NCBI GenBank assembly: GCA_022425325.1
Contig: JAKMFW010000047.1
Location: 1-64,000 of the forward strand
DNA: 64,000 bases
From: Acidimicrobiales bacterium
GTDB lineage: Bacteria; Actinomycetota; Acidimicrobiia; Acidimicrobiales; Aldehydirespiratoraceae
Reading direction: 5' to 3'
The notes below the pieces were generated by a model. The model did not search any database and was not told where the DNA came from. It saw only the letters and a list, made by a program, of their open reading frames with translations. Within the stretch, counting starts at the first letter, position 1, and each line of letters opens with the position of its first letter. Below, in pieces: positions 32,867 through 41,940 of this stretch. Made by a program: the position numbers and the translations under genes.

Positions 32867-33876
32867 TGGCCGCCCTGCTCACTGCCGACGATGAGGCCGC
32901 CGCCCTCGAACAGCTCCACGAACTCGGCTGTACCGACGGCCTCCCCGTCGTCGTCCCCACGCCCGAGCGGGTCGAGCGCATGGTGCTCGCCGTTGGTCAC
33001 CCGGCCGAGACCGCACTCGGCGAGATGGGGCCGCTCCAGGGGGTGTGCACGGTCGAGAAGCTCGCAGCGGCGGCCGTCATGGCCGGGTGCCTGCCCGACC
33101 ACATGCCGATCGTCGTGGCGTCGGCCCTGGCGATGATGGACCCGGCATTCGATCTGGCCGAGATGCAGGGCACGACCCACGCCACTGCGCCGCTGATCAT
33201 CGTCAACGGGCCGGCCCGTGCGATGTGCGGCGTCGCCTCGGGATACGGCGCCCTCGGCCCCGGCCACCGTGCCAATGCGTCGATCGGGCGGACGATCCGA
33301 TTGGCGATGATCAACATCGGCGGGGCCCGACCCGGCACGTCCGACATGGCCCTGCTCGGTCACGGCGGCAAGTTCGGACAGTGCCTCGGGGAGGACGAAG
33401 CGCACAGCCCGTTCGCACCGCTCCACACGAGCCGAGGCTTCGCCGCCGAGGACTCGGCCGTCACGGTTATCGGCACGGAGCCGCCACAGTCGGTGGCGCA
33501 CGTTGCCGGAAGTGACGTCAAGCGATCGAGCGAACGTCTCATCGACCTCCTGGCGGCATCGGTCGCCGGCGTCGGTTCGAACAACGCCTGGCTGGGCGGT
33601 GGGCAGGCCGTGATCGTACTGACGCCCGACCACATCGGGGAACTGGCCGAGGCCGGCCACGATCGATCATCGACGACCGCGGCGATCGGCGAACGGGCGA
33701 CGACGCGCGACGGTCGGCCTGCGTTCGAGTCGGCCGACGACGTCCTGCTCGTCGCCGCCGGTGGATCCGGGCTCTACAGCTATGTCTTCCCGACCTGGTG
33801 TGCAGGGGCGAACCGCAACCGGGCCGTCACCCGTCCGATCGACATCGGCCAGGCCTGCGCCATTCCCGAGCGCTGA
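32866..33876 (+). CDS. Uncharacterised DGLP-family protein, copy 2 (UGSC partner)
   Basis: The 336-residue protein is a paralogue of 6274-7329. Shared blocks in order are CTDGLPVVVPTPERVERMV, VMAGCLPDHMPIVVAS, GPGHRANASIGRTIRLAM, GGKFGQCLGED, GVGSNNAWLGGGQAV and GGSGLYSYVFPTWC. Conserved Cys in AGC and FGQC suggest thiol chemistry. ATG 32866 overlaps the UGSC2 stop by one base (GTG 32863 is also possible), so the two proteins are made together. The catalytic role is unknown; a partner or substrate for the selenoprotein is inferred. It is convergent with the WS/DGAT gene. Confidence 0.8.
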   Translation: MAALLTADDEAAALEQLHELGCTDGLPVVVPTPERVERMVLAVGHPAETALGEMGPLQGVCTVEKLAAAAVMAGCLPDHMPIVVASALAMMDPAFDLAEMQGTTHATAPLIIVNGPARAMCGVASGYGALGPGHRANASIGRTIRLAMINIGGARPGTSDMALLGHGGKFGQCLGEDEAHSPFAPLHTSRGFAAEDSAVTVIGTEPPQSVAHVAGSDVKRSSERLIDLLAASVAGVGSNNAWLGGGQAVIVLTPDHIGELAEAGHDRSSTTAAIGERATTRDGRPAFESADDVLLVAAGGSGLYSYVFPTWCAGANRNRAVTRPIDIGQACAIPER

Positions 33877-33883
33877 TGCGTCG

Positions 33884-35305
33884 TTAGCCTGCGTCGCCCG
33901 TGTAGGCGTCGAGGGTTGCCTGGACGATGTCGCCGAAGCGGTCGGGGTCGTCGATTGCGGCCGGGTCGATCATGATCCCGATGTCGAGGCTGTCCTCGCT
34001 CGACATCACGGTTGCGTTGCAGGCGGCGCCGGCAACCGGCCCGATCGGGAAGGTCCCGAGGACGTGAGCATCGCCGACGAAGATCGGCACGGGAGCGCCG
34101 CGAATATTGCTGGTGACGATGTCGATCCGGGCGCCCTGGTCGCGGCCGAGGCGAGTCAGCACCGGCGTCGGGATGAGGGCAGCGAGTCCGCTGACGACGC
34201 CGAGGCTGGGCTCACCTTCGGAGGCATCGGACGGTGCCATTGCGTTGCTGAGTGCCGTGAAGCGCTCGTCGGGAGTCATACCTGCTCCCGGGGCCCGGAC
34301 CTTGATCGGCACGAAGGCGTTGCCGCCCGCCCCGGAGCCGGTCCGGGTGCTGCGGACGAACGACATCGCCACCGACCGGGGCTCGGTGCCTCGTTCGGCG
34401 TGGTAGGCGATAGCCGCATCCGCGAGCGCGGTGACGTAGAGATCGTTGATCGTCCCGCCGCGCGCCTTGGCTGCGGCGCCGGCTGTCGAGAGCGGCATCT
34501 GAGCGGTGACGAAGTAGCGCCCACCAGAGCGGCGCGTCCAGAGTTCCGATGTGCTGTCGAGGTAGGGATCGCCGGTGAGTTGGTCGATCACCGTGCGAAC
34601 GGTGTCGAGCGCCTGGCCGGCCGTGCGTTGGGCTCGTGCGGGATCCGCACCGATGAGTGCGAGTTCGGCCGCCGTCGATTTGGCGAGACCGACGTGACCG
34701 GCGAGCGCTGACCAGATGGCGGCAGCGGCATCAGGGAGATCGTGGTCGGTGGCGGCGGCTCGCCACTCGCAAAGGATGGCGTCGAGATCGGTATCGGGCG
34801 GTGGGGTCGTGTCGGCATCGAGCGTGAGGAAGATCTCCGCCATGCGAAGACCGCCGATGCCGTCGGCGACCGAGTGATGCAGGCGGGCGATCAACGCACC
34901 CGTGCCATCAGCGAGGCCGGTGACGAGCACGATGCGCCACGGCGGACGCCCCGTGGGAAACGGGGTCATGTGGATCTCGGTGGTGAGGTCGAGCAGCGCC
35001 CGGCGATCGCCGGGTGCCGGGACCGCGACTTCGACGACGTGGTTCGTCAGGTCGAAGTCCGGATCGATCTCCCAGCGCAGCGCCTCGATCGGGCGGGCAG
35101 TGTCGACGACCCGCTCGACGAGGCGAGGCATGGAGGGGATTCCGGCCGCCACCTTGCGTCGGAGAAGGTCGAGGTCCACGGGTCGGTCGAGGAGCGCCAG
35201 CAGGCTGCCGCTGGGATCGAGCCACGGGTCGTCGCCGATGCGCCACATCAGCGCTTCTTCGGCCGACATGGTCGGCTCGAAGTCGTCGGGGGACATGTCG
35301 CTCAT
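33884..35305 (-). CDS. Wax ester synthase/diacylglycerol acyltransferase (WS/DGAT)
   Basis: The 473-residue protein has the active-site motif RLHHSVADGIGG (H-H-x-x-x-D-G) near residue 138, an N-terminal MSAEEALMWRIGD, and a C-terminal DUF1298-like part with SNIRGAPVPIFVGD. The enzyme esterifies acyl-CoA to diacylglycerol or fatty alcohol for storage lipids. It lies 6 nt downstream of the HAD-PlsC gene on the same strand, so both steps of neutral lipid assembly are co-transcribed. Confidence 0.92.
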   Translation of the reverse strand: MSDMSPDDFEPTMSAEEALMWRIGDDPWLDPSGSLLALLDRPVDLDLLRRKVAAGIPSMPRLVERVVDTARPIEALRWEIDPDFDLTNHVVEVAVPAPGDRRALLDLTTEIHMTPFPTGRPPWRIVLVTGLADGTGALIARLHHSVADGIGGLRMAEIFLTLDADTTPPPDTDLDAILCEWRAAATDHDLPDAAAAIWSALAGHVGLAKSTAAELALIGADPARAQRTAGQALDTVRTVIDQLTGDPYLDSTSELWTRRSGGRYFVTAQMPLSTAGAAAKARGGTINDLYVTALADAAIAYHAERGTEPRSVAMSFVRSTRTGSGAGGNAFVPIKVRAPGAGMTPDERFTALSNAMAPSDASEGEPSLGVVSGLAALIPTPVLTRLGRDQGARIDIVTSNIRGAPVPIFVGDAHVLGTFPIGPVAGAACNATVMSSEDSLDIGIMIDPAAIDDPDRFGDIVQATLDAYTGDAG

Positions 35306-35311
35306 CGTCGC

Positions 35312-36715
35312 CTAGCGATCCGTGAAGCCGAGGTCGTCGGCCTTGCCTGCCGGGAACGTGCGAGCGAGTTCCTCCGGCGTCGGGTCGTACGGCTGCCGTG
35401 CCCGCTCCGGGAGCAGGGCGCTCAGCGCGTGCATGATCCGCTCGGTGTCGCGTTCGACACTTCGGTATTTGAGGTCGACCGGTGGGCCGACCGTGGCGGT
35501 GACCTTGGGCTGATCCTGGAGGTTGAAGGACGGTAATGCTGCGCTTCGTGGCCAGACCTCGTCGGTGCCCCACAGCCCGACCGGAATCACGGGTGCCCGT
35601 GTCATGGCGGCGAGTCGGGCCGCACCCCAACGTCCTTTCAGCACGGGGTCGAAGAACGCCTGGCCTCGTGGAATCGTGCCCTGCGGAAACATCACGACGA
35701 CATCGCCGCCCCGCACGGCAGCCGCTGCAGCATCGAATGCGCCGTCGTCACTTGTGCCCCGGTCGACCCGGATTCCGCCGCCCGCTTGCAGGAGCGGACC
35801 GATCACGGGGATGTCGAAGACTTCCTTCTTGCCCAGGTAGCGGCCATTGCGGCCCGACTTCGCCACCGTCGTGATCATCACGGCCGGATCAAAGTAGCTC
35901 CGGTGGTTGCCGACGATGATCGCGCCGCCTTCACGAGGAATGTGTTCGAGTCCCGACACGGTGATGTCGGCGTTGGGAATGAGTTCGGGCCGCAGAAACG
36001 GACGAAACAGATCCTGCAGTTCGAGACCGCCCATGGTCGGCACGCCATCGGGCTTGTCGAGCGAACGAATCGGCCAGCCGTTGAGCGCGGCGGTGGCGGC
36101 AAGACGGGCATCGGGGTTGACGGCGACAGGGTGGCCGACGAGGTCGAGCAGCGACGAGTCGTAATAGCTGTCGGAGTACGCCCAACAGCCCGCCGGATCG
36201 ACGTCGTGCTCGGCACACCACCGCAGCACGGCGTCTCGTTTGCCCGGACCCCAGACGACGTCGCCATCGACCCGACCGGTGAATGCGCCGTCGGCCTGCG
36301 CCCATCTCGTGGCGATGACGTCGTCGATGCCGAGGAGGTCGGCGAGGGGCCGAACAAGGTGCTCCGGCGTGGTGGTGGCGAGCACGAGGGTGCGTCCCGC
36401 ATCGCGATGCATGGCGAGCTCGACGCGAGCAAAGTCGGAGACATGCGCTGCGATTTCGGCGGCTGCCGGTCCGGCAGCGGCGATCACCGCATCGACCGGC
36501 CAGCCGACAGCTGCACGGGGAGCGAGTTTCGCCGACCGGCCCACGATCGACGACTCACCGACGAGTTCGAAGACCTTGAAGGCGAGGTCGGCCAGGGTTC
36601 CGTCGACCGGTGTGCCGAACCCGGCTGCAGAGAGGTGGCGCTGAAAGATCTTGGGCGAGGCGACCGAGACGAGGGTGCGGTCGAGATCGAAGAACGCAGC
36701 GGCGGGGGCGGACAT
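35312..36715 (-). CDS. HAD-IB phosphatase / PlsC acyltransferase fusion
   Basis: This is a 467-residue two-domain protein. Residues about 1-220 form a HAD-IB hydrolase (FFDLDRTL, with first-motif Asp; YSDSYYDSSLLDLVG, the motif III-IV region). Residues about 230-467 form a PlsC acyltransferase (VGNHRSYFDP with H-x4-D; FPQGTIPRG in place of F-P-E-G-T-R-S). Known fusions of this kind combine 1-acylglycerol-3-phosphate acylation with a phosphatase, producing diacylglycerol or its precursor directly. In the second PlsC motif Gln replaces the usual Glu. Next to WS/DGAT it would feed triacylglycerol synthesis. Confidence 0.9.
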   Translation of the reverse strand: MSAPAAAFFDLDRTLVSVASPKIFQRHLSAAGFGTPVDGTLADLAFKVFELVGESSIVGRSAKLAPRAAVGWPVDAVIAAAGPAAAEIAAHVSDFARVELAMHRDAGRTLVLATTTPEHLVRPLADLLGIDDVIATRWAQADGAFTGRVDGDVVWGPGKRDAVLRWCAEHDVDPAGCWAYSDSYYDSSLLDLVGHPVAVNPDARLAATAALNGWPIRSLDKPDGVPTMGGLELQDLFRPFLRPELIPNADITVSGLEHIPREGGAIIVGNHRSYFDPAVMITTVAKSGRNGRYLGKKEVFDIPVIGPLLQAGGGIRVDRGTSDDGAFDAAAAAVRGGDVVVMFPQGTIPRGQAFFDPVLKGRWGAARLAAMTRAPVIPVGLWGTDEVWPRSAALPSFNLQDQPKVTATVGPPVDLKYRSVERDTERIMHALSALLPERARQPYDPTPEELARTFPAGKADDLGFTDR

Positions 36716-36814
36716 GCCCGATCAGTCTGACAGTTCCGCACGATTCACGAGAGAGCGGGCACCTGGGGTACAAATGATTGTCGGTTCGGCACGTTTCTGA
36801 AGGGGTTTCGAGGC

Positions 36815-38026
36815 ATGTACATCGGGTACGACGAGAAACAGGAGGCGCTCCGAAAGGAGCTGCGCGACTACTACAACGAACTGCTCACGCCTGAGATCCG
36901 GGATGCGCTCGCGGCTGAAGAGGGCACCGGCCCGGTGCACCGAGAGATCGTCGGCAAGATGGGACGCGACGGTTGGCTGACGGTCGGGTGGCCCGAGGAA
37001 TACGGCGGTCGCGGCTACTCCGCCGTCGAACAGTTCGTGATGTTCGACGAGTCTGTGGCCATCGGCGCACCGATCCCGATGCTCACGGTCAACACCGTCG
37101 GCCCGACCCTGATGCAGTACGGCACCCAGGAGCAGAAGGACTTCTTCCTGCCGAAGATCTCCCGCGGTGAGATCACCTTCTGTGTCGGCTACTCCGAACC
37201 CGATGCCGGCACCGACCTCGCTTCGCTGCAGTGCCGAGCCGTTCGCGACGGCGACGAGTTCGTCATCAACGGCCAGAAGACCTGGACCTCGCTCGCCAGG
37301 GACGCTGACTACATCTGGCTCGCAGCCCGGACGAACCCCGACGTGAAGAAGCACAAGGGCATCTCGCTCTTCTGTATCCCGATGGACACGCCCGGGTTGT
37401 CGATCGAACCGCTCCACCTCCTCAGCAGCCACAACATCAACCACACCTTCTTCGATGACGTCCGGGTGCCGGCCTCAACCCTGATCGGTGAGGAGAACGG
37501 CGGCTGGGGGCTCATCACCTCCCAACTCAACCGTGAGCGCGTGACGATCTGCTCCTCCGGCATGGTCACCAAGGCACTCGAGGAGACGGTCGAGTTCGCC
37601 AAGAGCACCCAACTCGCCGACGGCACGACGCTGATCGACAAGCCGTGGGTGCAGCGCAACCTGGCCGAAGTCACCGCCGAACTCGAGTTTCTCCGCTTGA
37701 TGAACTGGAAGGTGGCCTGGGAGGTCGCCACCCACATCGACGGCAAGGAACTCGACGAACTCGACTTCGAGCACATGAAGGCGTTCATCGCCGATTCGTC
37801 CAGTGTGAAGGTCTTCGGTACCGAGTTCTTCCACCGGTCGTACCGCAAGCTGATGGAGATCTACGGACCACAGGCGACGATCGCCAAGGGTTCGATCGGC
37901 CACCTCACCCGTCTCGAGATGCAGTACCGGTCGACCATCATCCTCACCTTCGGTGGCGGTACCAACGAGATGCAGCGGGATCTGATCTCGCAATTCGGCC
38001 TCGGCTACCCGAAGGCGGATCGCTGA
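36815..38026 (+). CDS. Acyl-CoA dehydrogenase, larger subunit type
   Basis: The 403-residue protein has FAD and substrate motifs FCVGYSEPDAGTDLASLQ and GDEFVINGQKTWTS, and ends with STIILTFGGGTNEMQRDLI. Its stop overlaps the ATG of a second, shorter acyl-CoA dehydrogenase. Adjacent unequal FadE pairs in actinobacteria often form alpha2beta2 enzymes acting on bulky substrates such as steroid side-chain CoA esters. That assembly is inferred here. ATG 36815 follows AAGGGGTTTCGAGGC. Confidence 0.92.
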   Translation: MYIGYDEKQEALRKELRDYYNELLTPEIRDALAAEEGTGPVHREIVGKMGRDGWLTVGWPEEYGGRGYSAVEQFVMFDESVAIGAPIPMLTVNTVGPTLMQYGTQEQKDFFLPKISRGEITFCVGYSEPDAGTDLASLQCRAVRDGDEFVINGQKTWTSLARDADYIWLAARTNPDVKKHKGISLFCIPMDTPGLSIEPLHLLSSHNINHTFFDDVRVPASTLIGEENGGWGLITSQLNRERVTICSSGMVTKALEETVEFAKSTQLADGTTLIDKPWVQRNLAEVTAELEFLRLMNWKVAWEVATHIDGKELDELDFEHMKAFIADSSSVKVFGTEFFHRSYRKLMEIYGPQATIAKGSIGHLTRLEMQYRSTIILTFGGGTNEMQRDLISQFGLGYPKADR

Positions 38027-39150
38027 TGGACTTCACGCTCGACGACGAACAGCAGGCGATCCACGACATCACGAAGCAGGTGCTCGGTGATCTGTCGACC
38101 CACAGTCGCCTGAAGGATCTGGCGGTCGCCGACGATCATGTCGACTGCGACGCCTGGGCTGCCCTCGCCGAAGCCGGTGTGGTCGGTGCCTCGATCCCCG
38201 AGGCCCATGGCGGCGCAGGACTCGGCTTCCTCGCCACGGCGATGGCCCTGGAGGTCGCCGGCTACCACGCGTCGCCGATCCCGCTCCTCTCCACGATCGT
38301 CATGGGGGCGATGCCGATCGCCGAGTTCGGCACCGATGCCCAGCAGGCCGCCTGGCTGCCGCGCATCGCCGAAGGCTCGCTTCTTTGCGCTGCGGCGCTC
38401 TACGAGCAGGGCACCACGCCCGGCGAGCCGCTCACTACCGCCCGCACCGACGGCGACGGATTCGTTCTCGACGGCGTGAAGCCGATGGTCGATCAGGGCC
38501 TCGAAGCCGGTCTCCTCGTCGTGCCGGCTCGCCTCGACAACGGCTCGGTCGGGGTGTTCCTCGTACCCACCGATGCCGATGGTGTGACTCGCCAGCGAGT
38601 CGAGGTCACCACCGGACGCCCGCAAGCTCATGTCACCCTCGCTGGTGTGGCCGTCGGTGCCGAAGCACTCCTCGGTGGTCCTGACGAAGACGCTGCCGCG
38701 ATCATCCGGTGGATCGAACAGCGGGCCACCGTCGGCATGTGCATGCTCATGTCGGGTGCTGCTCGCGCCTCGATCGAGCTCGCCGCCGACTACACGAAGC
38801 AACGCCAACAGTTCGATCGTCCGATCGCGACCTTCCAGACCGTGTCGAACCGGGCCGGTGACTCCTACATCGACGCCGAGGCGATCACCCTTACCGCCTG
38901 GCAGGCGGCGTGGCGTCTCGACGCCGGCCAGCCCGCCGACGATCAGATCTCGATCGCTGCGTATTGGGCGGCGGTCGGCGGCTACCGAGTCGTGCACGCA
39001 GCTGTCCACGTCCACGGCGGGGTCGGCGTCGATCGCGACTACCCGCTGCATCGGCACTTCCTGCTCGCCCGCCAACTCGAGCTCACGCTGGGCAACGGCG
39101 AAGAGCATCTCGTCACCCTCGGCCGTTCCATCGCTGCCGCACCGGCCTAG
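38026..39150 (+). CDS. Acyl-CoA dehydrogenase, smaller partner subunit
   Basis: The 374-residue protein starts MDFTLDDEQQAIHDITKQVL and has IPEAHGGAGLGFLATAMALE, GDGFVLDGVKPMVDQGL and FDRPIATFQTVSNRAGD. It is shorter and more divergent than its partner, with a weak FAD-binding middle region, typical for the second chain of heteromeric FadEs. ATG 38026 overlaps the preceding stop (TGATG), so equimolar synthesis is expected. The protein closes with HVHGGVGVDRDYPLHRHFL. Confidence 0.9.
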   Translation: MDFTLDDEQQAIHDITKQVLGDLSTHSRLKDLAVADDHVDCDAWAALAEAGVVGASIPEAHGGAGLGFLATAMALEVAGYHASPIPLLSTIVMGAMPIAEFGTDAQQAAWLPRIAEGSLLCAAALYEQGTTPGEPLTTARTDGDGFVLDGVKPMVDQGLEAGLLVVPARLDNGSVGVFLVPTDADGVTRQRVEVTTGRPQAHVTLAGVAVGAEALLGGPDEDAAAIIRWIEQRATVGMCMLMSGAARASIELAADYTKQRQQFDRPIATFQTVSNRAGDSYIDAEAITLTAWQAAWRLDAGQPADDQISIAAYWAAVGGYRVVHAAVHVHGGVGVDRDYPLHRHFLLARQLELTLGNGEEHLVTLGRSIAAAPA

Positions 39151-39217
39151 GCCTTACCCGTCGGCGCGGTCGGCCGGGCTGTGGGAACATCACCGAGCGT
39201 GAACCCAGGGGGGATCC

Positions 39218-40558
39218 ATGACCGACTTTTTCACCACGGTGCCCGAGCCTGTCCGCTTCGAGGGCCCGGAATCCGACAACCCGCTTGCGTTCCGCTGGTA
39301 CGACGCTGATCGTGTGGTCGGCCAGAAGACGATGGCCGAGCATCTGCGCATGGCGGTGTGCTACTGGCACTCGTTCAACTGGCCTGGCAACGATGTCTTC
39401 GGCGACGGCACGTTCGACCGCCCGTGGCTCGCCGCCGACCTCGAGCCGATGGAAGCGGCCCGCACCAAGATGGCAGCCGCCTTCGAGTTCTTCGAGAAGC
39501 TCGGCGTTCCGTACTTCTGCTTCCACGACCACGATGTCGCTCCCACCGGCTCGTCGTTTGCCGAGGAGACCGCCAACCTGAACGAACTCGCCGACGACAT
39601 GGCCGTCCATATGGAGCGCACCGGTGTCGGTCTGCTGTGGGGCACGGCCCGCCTGTTCGGCCACCCTCGGTACATGGCCGGTGCCGCCACCAACCCGAAC
39701 CCCGAGGTCTACGCCCGTGCGGCCGCCCAGGTGAAGAACTGTATGGATGTCACCCACCGCCTCGGAGGCCAGAACTATGTCCTCTGGGGCGGCCGCGAAG
39801 GCTACGAGACCCTCCTCAACACCGACCTCTCGCGAGAGCTCGATCAGCTGGGCCGGTTCCTGAACCAGGTCGTCGAGTACAAGCACCACATCGGCTTCCA
39901 CGGCACGATCCTGCTCGAGCCCAAGCCGCAAGAGCCCACGAAGCATCAGTACGACTACGACTCGCAGTCGTGCTTCGCCTTCTTGCAACGCTACGGCCTC
40001 GAGGACGAGGTGAAGGTCAACATCGAGGTCAACCACGCAACCCTCTCCGGCCACGACTTCCAGCACGAACTGGCGATGGCCGCAGCGTGCGGCATCCTCG
40101 GCTCGGTCGATGCCAACCGAGGCGACGACCGACTCGGCTGGGACACCGATCAATTCCCGAACTCGGTGGAGGAGATGTCGCTCGGCGTCTATGAGATCCT
40201 CCGGGCCGGAGGCTTCACGACCGGCGGGTTCAACTTCGATACGAAGCTGCGACGAATGTCGATCGCCCGTGACGATCTCTTCCATGCCCACATCGGCGGC
40301 ATGGACACGCTCGCCCGATCCCTGCTCGTCGCTCACTCGATGCTCGAGGACGGCGTGCTGGAAGGCCGCCGCAGCGGGCGGTACGCAGGCTGGGAAACCG
40401 GCCTCGGCGCCGACATCCTCCACGGCAACGGCCCGGGCGCGTCGCTTGGTTCGCTACACCACTTCGTCGGTGACACGGAACTCGACCCGGCCCCCATCAG
40501 CGGTCGCCAGGAGGAGCTCGAGAACCTCGTCAACCGCTTCATCGAACGCGTTCGCTGA
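39218..40558 (+). CDS. xylA: Xylose isomerase
   Basis: The 446-residue enzyme has the type II xylose isomerase motifs. [12 protein letters not shown] carries the catalytic His and Asp, [18 protein letters not shown] and GSVDANRGD carry metal ligands, and [17 protein letters not shown] is near the N-terminus. It converts D-xylose to D-xylulose using two divalent metals. ATG 39218 follows AGGGGGGATCC. It is translationally coupled (TGATG) to xylB. No xylose transporter or XylR regulator is adjacent. Confidence 0.97.
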   Translation: MTDFFTTVPEPVRFEGPESDNPLAFRWYDADRVVGQKTMAEHLRMAVCYWHSFNWPGNDVFGDGTFDRPWLAADLEPMEAARTKMAAAFEFFEKLGVPYFCFHDHDVAPTGSSFAEETANLNELADDMAVHMERTGVGLLWGTARLFGHPRYMAGAATNPNPEVYARAAAQVKNCMDVTHRLGGQNYVLWGGREGYETLLNTDLSRELDQLGRFLNQVVEYKHHIGFHGTILLEPKPQEPTKHQYDYDSQSCFAFLQRYGLEDEVKVNIEVNHATLSGHDFQHELAMAAACGILGSVDANRGDDRLGWDTDQFPNSVEEMSLGVYEILRAGGFTTGGFNFDTKLRRMSIARDDLFHAHIGGMDTLARSLLVAHSMLEDGVLEGRRSGRYAGWETGLGADILHGNGPGASLGSLHHFVGDTELDPAPISGRQEELENLVNRFIERVR

Positions 40559-41937
40559 TGCCGTTTGTCGCCGGGGTCGACTCGTCGACACAGTCGTGCA
40601 AGGTCGAGATCCGCGATCTCGACTCGGGTCAGGTCATCGCCGTCGGCCGTGGCGCTCATCCGCCGACGAGTCCCCCTCGCAGCGAGCAGGACCCAAACGC
40701 ATGGTGGGCCGCACTCGTCGATGCGTTCGACGAGGTTGGCTCCGTCGCCGGTCAGGTTGCGGCGATCGGCGTCGGGGGCCAGCAGCACGGCATGGTCGTG
40801 CTCGATGCCGACAACCGACCGCTCCGGCTCGCCAAGCTCTGGAACGACACCGAGTCCGCCGCCGAAGCCACCCGCCTCACCGAGGCGGCCGGGGCCGAAA
40901 CCTGGGCCGCACGTGTGGGTTCGGTACCGGTCGCCTCGTTCACGATCAGCAAGCTGGCCTGGCTCGTGCAGCACGAACCCGACCTCGTCGGACGCATCGC
41001 CAAGGTGCTTCTGCCCCACGACTACGTGAACCTGAGGCTCACCGGCGTGCACGCCACCGATCGAGGTGATGCATCGGGAAGCGGCTGGTTCGATGCACGA
41101 ACGGGCGAGTGCGCCGCCGAACTGCTCGAGCTTGTCGGCGGCCGAGACGACTGGGCGAGTCTCGTCCCGACGGTGCTCGGTCCGACCGAGGTACTCGGCG
41201 CGGTGACGGGTGAGGCGGCCGCAGCGCTCGGTGTGCCCGAGGGCATCCCTGTGGGTCCCGGCAGCGGCGACAATATGGCGGCAGCACTCGGACTCGGCCT
41301 CACGACCGGCGATGTCGCCCTCTCGCTCGGCACGTCGGGTGTCGTGTACGCAGCGTCGCCGACACCGACAGCCGATCCGTCGGGCGCGGTCGCGGGATTC
41401 GCCGACGCCACGGGCGGCTATCTGCCGCTCGTGTGCACCCTCAACGCCACCAAGGTCACCGACACGGTCGCTGGGTGGCTCGGGATGGATCACGAGACGT
41501 TTGCGGCCGCAGCGCTTGATGCGCCTGCCGGCGCTCACGGTGCCCGGCTCACCCCCTATTTCGACGGCGAGCGGACACCCAATCTGCCCGATGCAACGGG
41601 CACGTTTGAAGGGCTTCGCAACGACACGACGTCAGCGGATCTGGCCCGAGCTGCCCATGAAGGGGTGCTTCGCGGCCTGCTCTTCGGACGTGAGGCCTTG
41701 GCCGCCGCAGGAGCAGCGGTCGATGGGCGAGTGCACCTGATCGGCGGCGGGGCCAGGAGTCCGGCGTACCGCCAGATCCTTGCCGACCTGCTCGGCGCGG
41801 CGATCCGGGTGCCCGATGCCGATGAGACGGTCGCCACCGGTGGCGCAGTGCAGGCCGCCGCGATGTTGGGCCGCTCCTTTGCCGACACGGCGACTGCCTG
41901 GGATCTGGGCGCCGGCATCGACATCGGCCCCAGCTGA
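40558..41937 (+). CDS. xylB: Xylulokinase
   Basis: This is a 459-residue FGGY-family sugar kinase. VAGVDSSTQSCKVEI is the phosphate-1 loop, GGQQHGMVVLD is specific to xylulokinases, and SLGTSGVVYA and GGGARSPAYRQILADLLG complete the ATPase fold. The catalytic Asp is in GSGDNMAAALG. It phosphorylates D-xylulose for the pentose phosphate pathway. ATG 40558 overlaps the xylA stop by one base. Confidence 0.95.
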   Translation: MPFVAGVDSSTQSCKVEIRDLDSGQVIAVGRGAHPPTSPPRSEQDPNAWWAALVDAFDEVGSVAGQVAAIGVGGQQHGMVVLDADNRPLRLAKLWNDTESAAEATRLTEAAGAETWAARVGSVPVASFTISKLAWLVQHEPDLVGRIAKVLLPHDYVNLRLTGVHATDRGDASGSGWFDARTGECAAELLELVGGRDDWASLVPTVLGPTEVLGAVTGEAAAALGVPEGIPVGPGSGDNMAAALGLGLTTGDVALSLGTSGVVYAASPTPTADPSGAVAGFADATGGYLPLVCTLNATKVTDTVAGWLGMDHETFAAAALDAPAGAHGARLTPYFDGERTPNLPDATGTFEGLRNDTTSADLARAAHEGVLRGLLFGREALAAAGAAVDGRVHLIGGGARSPAYRQILADLLGAAIRVPDADETVATGGAVQAAAMLGRSFADTATAWDLGAGIDIGPS

Positions 41938-41940
41938 CGG

